DNA of 64,000 nt from Nocardioides glacieisoli (GTDB taxonomy: Bacteria > Actinomycetota > Actinomycetes > Propionibacteriales > Nocardioidaceae): the NCBI RefSeq assembly GCF_004137245.1, contig NZ_SDWS01000006.1, positions 1-64,000 on the forward strand. The letters run 5' to 3'. Shown here one piece after another: positions 46,208 to 54,834 of this stretch. Each line of letters opens with the position of its first letter. Position 1 is the first letter of the stretch. The notes below the pieces were generated by a model, which saw only the letters and a program-made list of their open reading frames with translations, made no database searches and was not told the DNA's origin. The translations under genes were made by a program, and so were the position numbers.

Positions 46208-46966
46208 TCAGGCCCGCCCGCGGGCGGCGTACGCCACGGCGGTGAGGTCGAACGGCCCGTCCCCGAGGTTGCGCCGCAGGGTCTCCACCAGCCGGGCGCG
46301 AGCGTCCTCGTCGAGTGCGGCGATGACCTCCCCCGCGGGACCGACGCCGTGGAGGTAGGGCTCCCACCACTCGTCAAACGTCGGGTGGGTGACGGTGACC
46401 TGCAGCTCCACCGACTCGACGTCGCGCAGTCCGGATCCGTCGAAGATGGACACCAGGCTCTCGCGCGATCCGCCCTGGAAGGCGCGCTCGCCCGGTTGCT
46501 CGGGCGCGACCTCGGCGACGGCCTCCCACAGCGGCGCCATGGGAGCGCGCGAGCCCGCCAGGTCCCAGACGGTGGCGCCGACCCAGCCGTCCCTCCGGGT
46601 CACCCGGGCCATCTCGGTGACGCCGCGGACGGGGTCGGCCATGAAGTGCACGACGAGGCACGCCGCCGCGACGTCGAAGGAGTCGTCGTCGAACGGCAGC
46701 GACTCGGCGCCGCCGTGCCGCACGTCGACGCCCGGGTTGCGCTCGCGGCAGGCGGCCACGAACGGCTCGCTCGGGTCGACCGCCGCCACGTGGTCCGCGC
46801 CCAGGCGCTCGGCCAGGACCGCGGTGAGCGCTCCCGGCCCGCATCCCACGTCGACCGCCCGTTGCCCCGGCTGGAGGTCCAGCCACTGCGCGAAGTCGGC
46901 GGCGAGCGGCTGGGAGTAGCGACCCATGAACCGGTCGTACGCCTCACCCGCCACCTCGAAGCTCAC
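46208..46966 (-). CDS. Class I SAM-dependent methyltransferase
   Basis: A 252-residue UbiE-like methyltransferase. The SAM-binding motif is AVDVGCGPGALTAVL near 38-52, with acidic motif II in VAAVDPSEPF and motif post-I ESLPFDDDSFDVAAACLVVHFM near 95. The later segment EMARVTRRDGWVGATVWDLAG completes the fold. Substrate unknown. GTG start; the neighbours are divergent and convergent, so it is monocistronic. Confidence 0.88.
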   Translation of the reverse strand: MSFEVAGEAYDRFMGRYSQPLAADFAQWLDLQPGQRAVDVGCGPGALTAVLAERLGADHVAAVDPSEPFVAACRERNPGVDVRHGGAESLPFDDDSFDVAAACLVVHFMADPVRGVTEMARVTRRDGWVGATVWDLAGSRAPMAPLWEAVAEVAPEQPGERAFQGGSRESLVSIFDGSGLRDVESVELQVTVTHPTFDEWWEPYLHGVGPAGEVIAALDEDARARLVETLRRNLGDGPFDLTAVAYAARGRA

Positions 46967-47001
46967 ACCGATCGACGCTACTCGCCTCGTAGGCTCACGT
47001 C

Positions 47002-47487
47002 ATGCCCCGGCTGCTGGTGGTCCACCACTCACCGACCCCGTCGGTCACCGCCCTCAGCGACGCGGTGGTCGCGGGTGCCTCGGACGACGCCATCGAGGGC
47101 GTGGAGGTGGTCGTGCGCGCGGCGCTCGAGGCCGACGCCGACGACGTGCTCGCGGCGGACGGCTACGTGCTCGGCACGCCGGCGAACTTCGGCTACATGA
47201 GCGGCGCCCTCAAGCACTTCTTCGACTCGATCTTCCTCCAGGCCGGTGGCGCGCTCGCCGACGACGGCGCAGCCGGGACGGTCGAGGGAGGACGCAAGCC
47301 CTACGGCCTCTACGTGCACGGCCGCTACGACACGACGGGCGCCGTGCGATCGGTGCAGTCGATCGTCGGTGCGCTCGGCTGGCGCCAGGCCGCCCCCGTC
47401 CTCGAGGTGCTGGGCGAGGTGGGCGAGGCGGACCGGGAGTCGGCGTACGAGCTGGGCGGGACGCTGGCCGCCCTGGTGATGGGATGA
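47002..47487 (+). CDS. Flavodoxin / NAD(P)H-dependent FMN reductase-like protein
   Basis: A 161-residue flavodoxin-fold protein with LLVVHHSPTPSVTALSDAVV (phosphate loop region), DGYVLGTPANFGYMSGALKHFFD near 52-75 (flavin contact) and PYGLYVHGRYDTTGAVRSVQSIV. It probably binds FMN and acts as a reductase or electron carrier. It overlaps the following lipoprotein gene by 4 bases. Confidence 0.85.
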   Translation: MPRLLVVHHSPTPSVTALSDAVVAGASDDAIEGVEVVVRAALEADADDVLAADGYVLGTPANFGYMSGALKHFFDSIFLQAGGALADDGAAGTVEGGRKPYGLYVHGRYDTTGAVRSVQSIVGALGWRQAAPVLEVLGEVGEADRESAYELGGTLAALVMG

Positions 47488-48305
47488 GGGCGGTCCTCGC
47501 GCTGGGTGCGCTCGTCCTCGCCGTCAGCGGGTGCTCGTCCTCGCCGACGGAGCCCGTCAGCGACTCGACGCCGTCGCCCTCGTCGTCCGCCACCGCGATC
47601 GAGACCACCGACCCGCCCGACCCCGGCCCTCGTCCGCGCGTCGGCGAGTGCCACCTGCTGTCCTTCGGCCAGGCCGTCAACGTCGTGGGCAGCACCGAGC
47701 CGGTGACGTGCAAGCGCAAGCACACGGCGCAGACGTACTTCGTCGGCCGGCTGGAGCTGGAGACCAAGGCCGGGCACGTCCGCCGCGTCGACTCGCGGGC
47801 CGCTCAGGAGCAGGCGCGCTCTACGTGCAGCGCCCGGCTGGCAAGGCACCTCGGTCGTACGCCGCGGGAGCTGAGGCTGACCATGGCGCGGTCGGTCTGG
47901 TTCACACCGCCGCCGAAGCGCGCGGAAGCGGGCGCCGACTGGTTCCGCTGCGACGTCGTCGTCGTCGCCGGACCCCGCCGGTTGCTGACCTTGCCGCGCG
48001 CCACGAAGGGTCTCGGTGACGCCCCGGCGGTCGCCATGTGCGCCACCGCGCCCCCCGGCACCCCGGCGTTCCGGCGGGTCGGCTGCGCCGCGAAGCATGC
48101 CTGGAAGGCGGTGTCGTCGGTCGACATCCCGGGGAAGAAGTTGCCGCCGAGGACGGCGGTGGCCGACCGGATGGACGGTCCGTGCGGCGACGCCGCCCGG
48201 GCCGACGCCGCCGACCCGCTCGACTTCACCTGGTCGCAGGAGAGCCCGACGCAGGAGCAGTGGGACGCCGGACAGCGCTACGGGATCTGCTGGGTCCCGG
48301 CATGA
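47484..48305 (+). CDS. Septum-formation-like lipoprotein
   Basis: A 273-residue lipoprotein: signal MRAVLALGALVLAVSGC, a Ser/Thr/Pro-rich linker, then a cysteine-containing domain with GECHLLSFGQAV, VTCKRKHTAQTYFVG, STCSARLARHLG and later MCATAPPG and CAAKHAWKAV. The repeated C...C-x-x-x-HxxxxF pattern resembles the actinobacterial Septum_form domain (DUF3105/Septum-like), probably present twice. The role is not established. ATG overlaps the upstream stop. Confidence 0.75.
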   Translation: MRAVLALGALVLAVSGCSSSPTEPVSDSTPSPSSSATAIETTDPPDPGPRPRVGECHLLSFGQAVNVVGSTEPVTCKRKHTAQTYFVGRLELETKAGHVRRVDSRAAQEQARSTCSARLARHLGRTPRELRLTMARSVWFTPPPKRAEAGADWFRCDVVVVAGPRRLLTLPRATKGLGDAPAVAMCATAPPGTPAFRRVGCAAKHAWKAVSSVDIPGKKLPPRTAVADRMDGPCGDAARADAADPLDFTWSQESPTQEQWDAGQRYGICWVPA

Positions 48306-48312
48306 TCTGTCC

Positions 48313-48990
48313 ATGAGTCCCCGCGACGCGCGCACCGACGTGCGCCGGCTGCCCGAGAAGCAGGTCCGCGACCTGGCGACCCTCCACGCGATCCTCGACG
48401 AGGCGATGCACGCTGCTGTCGGCTTCGAGGTGGACCGTCAGCCCTTCGTCCTGCCCATGGCCTGCGCCCGTGACGGCGACCACCTGCTCCTGCACGGCTC
48501 CACCGGGAGCCGGTTGATGCGCGCGCTCGCGGCCGGTGCACCCGTCTGCGTCAGCGTCACCCACCTCGACGGGCTGGTCTACGCGCGCTCGGCCTTTGAG
48601 TCGAGCATGCGCTACCGCAGCGCGACCGTGCTCGGCACCGCCACCGAGGTCGCTGCCGACGAGAAGCTGCACGCCCTCGAGGTGCTGACCGAGCACCTGC
48701 TGCCCGGTCGCTGGGCCGAGCTGCGCGCGCCGCGGGCCAAGGAGCTGGCCGCGACCTCGGTGCTGCGGGTCCCGCTCGACGAGTGGTCGGTGAAGGTCGG
48801 CGACGGCTTCCCCGACGACCCCGACGAGGACCTCGACGAGCCGGTGTGGGCGGGTGTCGTCCCGATGCGGGTGGCGTACGACGACCCGGTCGACGCACCC
48901 GACCTGCGTCCGGGCCGTCCCGTACCGCCGCACGTCAGTTCTCGAAGGCCGACTGCCGCGAGCGGACCGCACTTGCCAGGCTCTCGCTGA
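48313..48990 (+). CDS. Pyridoxamine 5'-phosphate oxidase-family FMN-binding protein
   Basis: A 225-residue split-barrel flavin-binding protein. Motifs include LHAILDEAMHAAVGFEVDRQPFVLPMACARDGDHLLLHGSTGSRLMRALAAGAPVCVSVTHLDG, broken here only by domain turns, and AWAGVVPMRVAY-like sequence near the end. The family holds flavin or F420 reductases rather than a true PNPOx. Start at ATG 48313, 7 bases after the preceding gene. Confidence 0.85.
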   Translation: MSPRDARTDVRRLPEKQVRDLATLHAILDEAMHAAVGFEVDRQPFVLPMACARDGDHLLLHGSTGSRLMRALAAGAPVCVSVTHLDGLVYARSAFESSMRYRSATVLGTATEVAADEKLHALEVLTEHLLPGRWAELRAPRAKELAATSVLRVPLDEWSVKVGDGFPDDPDEDLDEPVWAGVVPMRVAYDDPVDAPDLRPGRPVPPHVSSRRPTAASGPHLPGSR

Positions 48991-49020
48991 ACTTGTCGGC
49001 CCGTGCACGGCCTGACATGT

Positions 49021-49052
49021 TCAGTGATCCCCGGTCAGCCGGGAATCACTGA
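49021..49052. terminator. Hairpin terminator between convergent genes
   Basis: TCAGTGAT-c-CCCGG pairs with CCGGG-a-ATCACTGA around a TCAG loop, 13 pairs with one mismatch. It lies between the flavin-binding protein gene and era and may serve both. Confidence 0.8.
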
Positions 49053-49064
49053 CAGCGGGAAGGC

Positions 49065-50123
49065 CTAGAACCCGAGCTTGCGCAGCTGACGTGGGTCGCG
49101 CTGCCAGTCCTTGGCGATCTTCACCTGCAGGTCGAGGTAGACCGGGGTGCCGAGCAGCGCCTCGATCTGCTTGCGCGCGGCCGTGCCGACCGAGCGCAGG
49201 CGGGCACCCTTGTGGCCGATCATGATCCCCTTCTGGGAGTCGCGCTCGACGTAGAGGTTCGCCACGATCACCAGCAGCGGCTTGTCGGCGGGGCGGCCCT
49301 CGCGCAGGCCCATCTCCTCGACGACGACGGCGATCGAGTGCGGAAGCTCGTCGCGCACGCCCTCGAGGGCGGCCTCGCGGATCAGGTCGGCGGCGAGCGC
49401 CTCCTCCGGGGCGTCGGTGAGGTCGCCGTCGGGGTAGAGCGGCGGGCCCTCGGGCAGCTGCCCCACGAGGAGGTCGGCGAGCAGCTGGACCTGGTCTCCG
49501 GAGACCGCGGACACCGGGACGATCTCGGCCCACACGGTGGACGTCTCCTCGCCCAGCGCCTGGATGTCGAGCAGGTGCTGGCCGAGCTGCTCGGGGGTGA
49601 CGAGGTCGGTCTTGGTGGCGACGGCGATGCGGGTCGTACGCCGCACCTTCGACAGCTCGCCGACGAGGTAGCGGTCGCCGGGGCCGATCTTCTCGTTGGC
49701 CGGGAAGCAGACGGCCACGACGTCGACCTCGGCCCACGTGGTGCGGACGAGGTCGTTGAGCCGCTCGCCGAGCAGGGTGCGCGGGCGGTGCAGGCCGGGG
49801 GTGTCGACGAGGATCAGCTGCGCGTCGTCTCGGTTAACGATGCCGCGCACCACGTTGCGGGTCGTCTGCGGCTTGGAGGACGTGATGACGATCTTCTGGC
49901 CGACCAGCGCGTTGGTCAGCGTCGACTTCCCCGCATTGGGGCGGCCCACGAACGACGCGAAGCCGCTCCGGTAGCCCTCCGGCGCCTGGTAGAACGCGCC
50001 GGCCGGGGCGACCCCGGAGAGGTCGAAGTCGTCGTCGAGCTCGTCGTCCTCGTCGAGGTCGTCGTCAAGGTCGTCCAGCTCCTCGCCGACGTCCTCGGTG
50101 GTGTCGTCATGCTCGTCAGCCAT
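49065..50123 (-). CDS. era: GTPase Era with acidic N-terminal extension
   Basis: A GTPase that assists 16S rRNA maturation and 30S assembly; 352 residues. The GTPase motifs are GRPNAGKS (60-67), DTPGL near 108, and TKTD near 175, followed by a KH RNA-binding domain with IMIGHKGARLRSVGTAARKQIE near 295-316. Before the G domain is an unusual tail of about 50 residues, almost all Asp and Glu (EELDDLDDDLDEDDELDDD). The start at MADEHDD overlaps the upstream gene by 8 bases. Era is normally about 300 residues. Confidence 0.94.
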   Translation of the reverse strand: MADEHDDTTEDVGEELDDLDDDLDEDDELDDDFDLSGVAPAGAFYQAPEGYRSGFASFVGRPNAGKSTLTNALVGQKIVITSSKPQTTRNVVRGIVNRDDAQLILVDTPGLHRPRTLLGERLNDLVRTTWAEVDVVAVCFPANEKIGPGDRYLVGELSKVRRTTRIAVATKTDLVTPEQLGQHLLDIQALGEETSTVWAEIVPVSAVSGDQVQLLADLLVGQLPEGPPLYPDGDLTDAPEEALAADLIREAALEGVRDELPHSIAVVVEEMGLREGRPADKPLLVIVANLYVERDSQKGIMIGHKGARLRSVGTAARKQIEALLGTPVYLDLQVKIAKDWQRDPRQLRKLGF

Positions 50124-50892
50124 CGGTTGCCTCTCGCGCTGCGTCGTACTCCGCCCAGATCTGCTCGTCACTCTTCCCTGCCGCCTTGCCGGCGCGCCAG
50201 ATGGGGCCGGGATCGACTGCTCGGGGTTGGCGGCCGGCGGTCGCGCGCCAGTAGCCCATCACGTCGTAGTGGCTCGTCGGGAGGCCGACCTCGCGCATCA
50301 GGTGCTTGCGGATCGCGCGCATCTGCGCGGACTCCCCCGCCATCCAGAAGTAGCCGTCGCCCTCGGGCCAGTCGATGCCCTCGACCACCTGCGCGAGCGC
50401 ACTCTGCCCCGGCGCGGGCGGCTCGAGCCAGGTCACGTCGGCGTGGCCGGGCAGGTAGCCCGACAGGTCATCGGGCACCTCCGCCATGACGTACGTCGGC
50501 AGGTCGGGGTGGGCCTCGAGGATGCGGGCGGTCGCCGGCATCGCCGTCAGGTCGCCGACGAGCAGCAGCCAGGCGGCGTCAGCCGGGGGTGCGAAGGACG
50601 CCTTGGGCTCGGTGATCGTGACGGTGTCGCCGACGCAGTCGCGCATCGCCCACTCCGTCACCAGCCCGACGTCGTGGACCACGACGTCGAGGACCAGCTC
50701 ACGCCCGTCCCACGAGCGCACGGTGTAGTAGCGGCTCTGGAACTGACCGGGCACCACGAGCCCGACCCACTCGTCGGGGACGCCGGTGCTCGCGAAGCCG
50801 TCGAGCCCGTCGAGGACGAGCCGCACGAGGTGGTCCGTCAGCGGTTCACGGCTCACGACCCGTGCGCTGAACTGGGCTGCCCGCGTGCTCAC
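50116..50892 (-). CDS. Siderophore-interacting protein (ferric-chelate reductase family)
   Basis: A 258-residue flavoprotein: an FAD-binding barrel with RYYTVRSWDGRELVLDVVVH near 53-72 and a NAD(P)H-like SIP domain with WLLLVGDLTAMPATARIL near 108 and YFWMAGESAQMRAIRKHL near 185. It reduces iron from ferric siderophores in the cytoplasm. GTG start. It overlaps era by 8 bases and follows tmsB by 20, an uncommon setting without visible siderophore genes. Confidence 0.92.
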   Translation of the reverse strand: MSTRAAQFSARVVSREPLTDHLVRLVLDGLDGFASTGVPDEWVGLVVPGQFQSRYYTVRSWDGRELVLDVVVHDVGLVTEWAMRDCVGDTVTITEPKASFAPPADAAWLLLVGDLTAMPATARILEAHPDLPTYVMAEVPDDLSGYLPGHADVTWLEPPAPGQSALAQVVEGIDWPEGDGYFWMAGESAQMRAIRKHLMREVGLPTSHYDVMGYWRATAGRQPRAVDPGPIWRAGKAAGKSDEQIWAEYDAAREATDG

Positions 50893-50912
50893 CGGTCCAC
50901 GTTATCGACTGC

Positions 50913-52214
50913 TCACCAGTCGGGGCGCATCGGGAAGCCGGAGCTGCCGTCGACGTGGTTGCGCGTCGCGAGCACCTGGTGGAGCTCGACCTCGTCGCGC
51001 TCGAACCCGACCCGCGAGCCGGCGAGGTAGATGCCCCAGACGCGCGCCGTGCCCTCACCCACCTCGGCGACGCACTCGTCCCAGTGCTCGACGAGGTTGT
51101 GGTTCCAGTCGCGCAGCGTGGAGGCGTAGTGGAGGCGGAGGTTCTCGGAGTGCTGCACCTCGAGCCCCGCGTCCTGCGCCGCCGCGATGATCGTGCCCGA
51201 CCCGATCAGCTCGCCGTCGGGGAAGACGTAGCGGTCGATGAACGCGCCCGTCTCCTGGTGGCCGTTGTGGGGCCGGGTGATGCAGTGGTTGAGCAGCCGG
51301 CCGCCGGGCGCGAGCCGGGCCCGCAGGTGGCCGAAGTAGGCGGGGTAGTTGCGCACCCCGATGTGCTCGGTGAGCCCGATCGAGCTGACCGCGTCGAACC
51401 CGGTCTCGGTGACCGCGCGGTAGTCGAGGTGGCGCACCTCGGCGAGGTGGCCGAGCCCCTCGCGCTCGATGGCCGCCTGCGCCCACTGGGCCTGCTCGGC
51501 GGACAGCGTCACGCCCAGCGCTCGTACGCCGTGCTCGCGGGCGGCGTGGCGCACCATGGTCCCCCAGCCGCAGCCGACGTCGAGCAGGCGCTGGCCCGGC
51601 CCGAGTGCGAGCTTGCGGGCGACGAGGTCGAACTTCGCGGCCTGGGCCTCCTCGAGCGTCGCTGTCGGCGGGTCGTAGAGCGCGCAGGTGTAGGCCATCG
51701 ACGGGCCGAGCACCAGCTCGTAGAAGCGGTTGGACACGTCGTAGTGGTGCGAGATGACCTCCGCATCGCGCACCAGCGAGTGGCGCAGGCCCTCGACCGT
51801 GCGACGCCAGCGCGGGAGGTGCTCCTGCGGCGGCGGGGCCGGCGGACGCAGGTGGGACAGACCGAGGCTGCGGACGATGGAGACCGCCTCGGTGGGGGTC
51901 GGCACCCGGAACTTCGTGTGGTCCTTGAGCAGCACCAGGGCGTCGTAGGGGTCGCCCGGGTGCACGCCGGTGAGGTCGAGGTCGAGGCTCGTGTAGGCCC
52001 GCGCCAGCCCCAGGTCACCGGGGGCCGTCATCAGGTAGGCCAGGCCGCGCTCCGTGCGCAGGTGCATGCCCACCTCGGCGTCGGACGGGCCTGCGGTGCT
52101 GCCGTCGTAGGCCGTGAAGCGCAGCGGCAGCCCGCCGCGGACCAGGCGCCCGAACGCGTCGCCGATCGTCATCCGTCCGCGAGCCTCCGAGCCAGCGTCG
52201 AGCTTGAAGCTCAT
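50913..52214 (-). CDS. tmsB: SAM-dependent fatty-acyl methyltransferase (TmsB/CFA synthase type)
   Basis: A 433-residue enzyme of the cyclopropane-fatty-acid synthase family that methylenates unsaturated phospholipid acyl chains. The SAM motif LLDVGCGWGTMVRHAARE is near 190, with EVISHHYDVSNRFYELVLGPSMAYTCALYD near 155 and SIGLTEHIGVRNYPAYF near 260. Its pairing with an FAD-linked oxidoreductase (next gene, 4-base overlap) is the arrangement called TmsAB or BfaAB in mycobacteria and corynebacteria, which makes 10-methyl branched acids such as tuberculostearic acid. Assignment to that role rests on the pairing. Confidence 0.88.
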   Translation of the reverse strand: MSFKLDAGSEARGRMTIGDAFGRLVRGGLPLRFTAYDGSTAGPSDAEVGMHLRTERGLAYLMTAPGDLGLARAYTSLDLDLTGVHPGDPYDALVLLKDHTKFRVPTPTEAVSIVRSLGLSHLRPPAPPPQEHLPRWRRTVEGLRHSLVRDAEVISHHYDVSNRFYELVLGPSMAYTCALYDPPTATLEEAQAAKFDLVARKLALGPGQRLLDVGCGWGTMVRHAAREHGVRALGVTLSAEQAQWAQAAIEREGLGHLAEVRHLDYRAVTETGFDAVSSIGLTEHIGVRNYPAYFGHLRARLAPGGRLLNHCITRPHNGHQETGAFIDRYVFPDGELIGSGTIIAAAQDAGLEVQHSENLRLHYASTLRDWNHNLVEHWDECVAEVGEGTARVWGIYLAGSRVGFERDEVELHQVLATRNHVDGSSGFPMRPDW

Positions 52215-53563
52215 CGTTCGCGCACCACCTTGTCGTAGAGGGAGGTCAGCCGGTCGTCGGGGTCGTGGATGGCCTTGACCCGCGCCAGCTCGGCACCGCC
52301 GTAGAGGCGGTCGAACTCGTCCGGGGCGTAGAACGCCTCGGAGTAGAGGCTCTTGTGCCCGCCGAGCTCGGACACCTTCGCCTCGATCGCCCGGTTGAGG
52401 GGGGACTGCGGCGCGTCGGGACCGACGTTGACGACGCCCCAGAAGCCGACGTTGACGTAGGTCGTGTCGCGGGTGAGCGGGTAGCCGGGCCACTCGCGGT
52501 CGCGCAGCCGCAACGGGCACAGCCACACGGGACGCATGCCGACCTCGCGGTCGAACCACGCCAGGAACTCGGCGAGCCGCTCGACCGGGACCTCGACGTC
52601 CTGCACGACGCGCTCCCCCTGCGGCCGTCCGGCCCGCCGGTCCAGTCGGTCACCGATCCCGAACCGGCGGTCGAGCGCGACGAGCTTCCAGTAGACGTCG
52701 GAGCGACGCAGCCGCCGCGGCCACACCCGGCGTACGACCGGGTGCTGGGCGCCGAACGCCCGCGAGCACCAGAACCAGTCGGTGTCCCAGCGCCAGAGGT
52801 AGTCGAGCATCGTGAGCCGGTCGGTCGTGCGCTGCTGGAGCGAGCGGTAGAAGACCTGCTGCCCGGCGTAGTCACTGGTCGGACCGAGCTCGTCGGTCCA
52901 GCGGGCGAGGGTGAGGTGGAGCTCGCCGGGCGCGAAGGCCACCCCGTCGAGGCCGTCGACCCGCTCGCCCTCCCACTCGCGCGAGCGGACGATGAGCTCC
53001 ACGGCCTCGGCGAGCGCGTGGGCGTCCTCGAAGCGGACGTGGCGGAGCGCGACGTAGGGCTGGACCGGCTCGAGCTCGATCCGCAGCCGGGTGGCGTAGC
53101 CGAGCGAGCCGTAGGAGTTGGGGAAGGCGTCGAAGAGCTCGTCGCCCGGCTTGGTCGTCACCACCTCACCGCTGCCGGTGAGGACGTCCATCTCGAGCAC
53201 CGACTCGTGGGGCAGCCCGCTGCGGAAGCTGGTCGCCTCGATGCCGAGGCCGGTGACCGCACCGCCGAGCGTGATGGTCCGCAGCTGGGGCACGACCAGC
53301 GGGATACGGCCGTGGGCCAGGGTCGCCTCGACGAGGTGCTCGTAGGTGCACATCCCCTGCACCTCGGCGACGTCGCCGTCGACCTCGATCACGCCGCCGA
53401 GCCCGGAGACGTCGAGCCCCGTGGTCAGCTCCGCGCGACCCCGGAACAGGTTGCTGGTGCGCTTCGCCAGCCGGACCGGTGCCGTCGGGGGCAGGGCGGC
53501 GTAGGACGCCTCGAGCCGCGCCACTCCTGCAGCGTGCTCGTCCCAGCCGATCGGCGCTCGCAC
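52211..53563 (-). CDS. tmsA: FAD-linked oxidoreductase of 10-methyl fatty acid synthesis
   Basis: A 450-residue protein with a p-cresol methylhydroxylase-type FAD domain: TSNLFRGRAELTTGLDVSGLGGVIEVDGDVAEVQGMCTYEHLVEATLAHGRIPLVVPQLR... written in segments near 35-100, then ITLGGAVTGLGIEATSFRSGL near 100-120. It would reduce the 10-methylene intermediate made by TmsB to the 10-methyl product. The GTG start and the overlap with tmsB indicate one transcript. Confidence 0.86.
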   Translation of the reverse strand: MRAPIGWDEHAAGVARLEASYAALPPTAPVRLAKRTSNLFRGRAELTTGLDVSGLGGVIEVDGDVAEVQGMCTYEHLVEATLAHGRIPLVVPQLRTITLGGAVTGLGIEATSFRSGLPHESVLEMDVLTGSGEVVTTKPGDELFDAFPNSYGSLGYATRLRIELEPVQPYVALRHVRFEDAHALAEAVELIVRSREWEGERVDGLDGVAFAPGELHLTLARWTDELGPTSDYAGQQVFYRSLQQRTTDRLTMLDYLWRWDTDWFWCSRAFGAQHPVVRRVWPRRLRRSDVYWKLVALDRRFGIGDRLDRRAGRPQGERVVQDVEVPVERLAEFLAWFDREVGMRPVWLCPLRLRDREWPGYPLTRDTTYVNVGFWGVVNVGPDAPQSPLNRAIEAKVSELGGHKSLYSEAFYAPDEFDRLYGGAELARVKAIHDPDDRLTSLYDKVVRER

Positions 53564-53646
53564 CCCTCCACGCTAGCGACCGGGTCGGACACTCGCGAGC
53601 GACTATCTCCTACCTCACAGATGGTTGCGCTGGACAACCATGTGCG

Positions 53647-54009
53647 TCACACTCCGGGCGTCGCCAGCCGGGTGTGGACGGCGCCGCGCGGGTCGCCCAC
53701 GAGCACCGGCACGTCGGGTCCCGCGAAGTCGGTGACGGCGGCGAGGTCGGGGACGTCGCCGTCGGTCAGCACGACCGCGGCCTCCAGGCCGGTCGACCCC
53801 GACGACAACGCCATCGCGACGCAGACCTCGAGCGCCGAGAGGCTCAGGTGCTCGAGGCGGACGCTCGCGGCGGCGTACGTCCGGCCGTCGAGGTCGCGCA
53901 CCGCGGCGCCCTCGGTGGCGCGGGCGCGGGCGCGGGTGGCCCGGGCCAGGGTCACCAGCTTGGCGTCCTCGGCGCTGAGGTCCTCGGGGGCGGAGGGCTG
54001 CTCGCTCAT
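53647..54009 (-). CDS. Cytidine deaminase-like protein lacking catalytic motifs
   Basis: A 120-residue protein with the cytidine deaminase fold pattern (VTLARATRARARATEGAAVRDLDGRTYAAASVRLEHLSLSALEVCVAMALSSG). The catalytic HAE/CAE and PCxxC zinc motifs of active CDA enzymes are absent: the HLSALE segment occupies the usual zinc-His position and no second cysteine pair is visible. Such degenerate homologues occur near era/corC in actinobacteria. Role unknown; it is probably not a deaminase. Confidence 0.72.
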   Translation of the reverse strand: MSEQPSAPEDLSAEDAKLVTLARATRARARATEGAAVRDLDGRTYAAASVRLEHLSLSALEVCVAMALSSGSTGLEAAVVLTDGDVPDLAAVTDFAGPDVPVLVGDPRGAVHTRLATPGV

Positions 54010-54019
54010 GCGAGCAAGC

Positions 54020-54721
54020 CTAGTGAACGGGCTCGTGGGTCAGCGGGACCGGTCGCGGCACCGACGCGAACGGCGACAGCAGGAACCAGCCGGGCAGCGC
54101 ACTCACCACGTCGCCGGTCGCCAGCACCCGCAGCGACTCGTCGCCGACCGCGCTGGCCCAGGTGCGGTCACCGCGCCAGATCTCGGTGAGGGTGCGCAGC
54201 GAGGTCCGCACCAGCGCAGCCGGCTCGTCACCCGGGTCGTCGTCGCAGACGTCGACGTCGCCGGCGGTCATCACCAGCCACCAGCGGGCGACCCCCGGCG
54301 CGACGTCCATGAACTCGAACGCCACTACGGTCCGCCGCGGCGGCACCACGGCGTGGTCGACGTTGCGGTGCATGTCCCACAGCAGCAGCTTGGGGTCGAG
54401 GTCGGGGTCGGCCAGGTCGGGGATCCAGCGGGTGCCCCAGACGCCGAGCGCCTCGACGACCGGGCGCAGCTCCTCGCCCGCCGCGGTGAGCCGGTAGCGC
54501 ACCTCTCCCCCGGACTCCGCGCGCTCGACGATGCCCGCGCGCGCCAGCTGCTGCAGCCGGCGGGAGAGCAGCGACGGCGACATCCGCGGGAGCCCGCGGC
54601 GCAGCTGGTTGAAGTGGTCGCTGCCCAGCATCAGCTCGCGGACCACGAGCAGCGTCCAGCGCTCGTCGAGCAGCTCCATCGCCTTGCTCACCGGGCAGAA
54701 CTGCCGATAGCTGGCTCCCAT
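54020..54721 (-). CDS. HxlR-family transcriptional regulator
   Basis: A 233-residue regulator. A winged-helix HxlR domain fills residues 5-100 (FCPVSKAMELLDERWTLLVVRELMLGSDHFNQLRRGLPRMSPSLLSRRLQQLARAGIVER in order, with the N-terminal Cys typical of the family). A C-terminal SCP2-like domain (WWLVMTAGDVDVCDDDPGDEPAALVRTSL) may bind a small ligand. It is divergent from the methyltransferase gene at 54835 and may regulate it. Confidence 0.86.
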   Translation of the reverse strand: MGASYRQFCPVSKAMELLDERWTLLVVRELMLGSDHFNQLRRGLPRMSPSLLSRRLQQLARAGIVERAESGGEVRYRLTAAGEELRPVVEALGVWGTRWIPDLADPDLDPKLLLWDMHRNVDHAVVPPRRTVVAFEFMDVAPGVARWWLVMTAGDVDVCDDDPGDEPAALVRTSLRTLTEIWRGDRTWASAVGDESLRVLATGDVVSALPGWFLLSPFASVPRPVPLTHEPVH

Positions 54722-54834
54722 CTCGTGGACGCTACGCCCGTCCCCGGGGGGTGGTACAGATCCTGCACTCGTCGGTCTGGTCCGCCGCTCCTAGCGTCAT
54801 GCCCACATCCATCGAGGATCCGGGGAGGACCACC

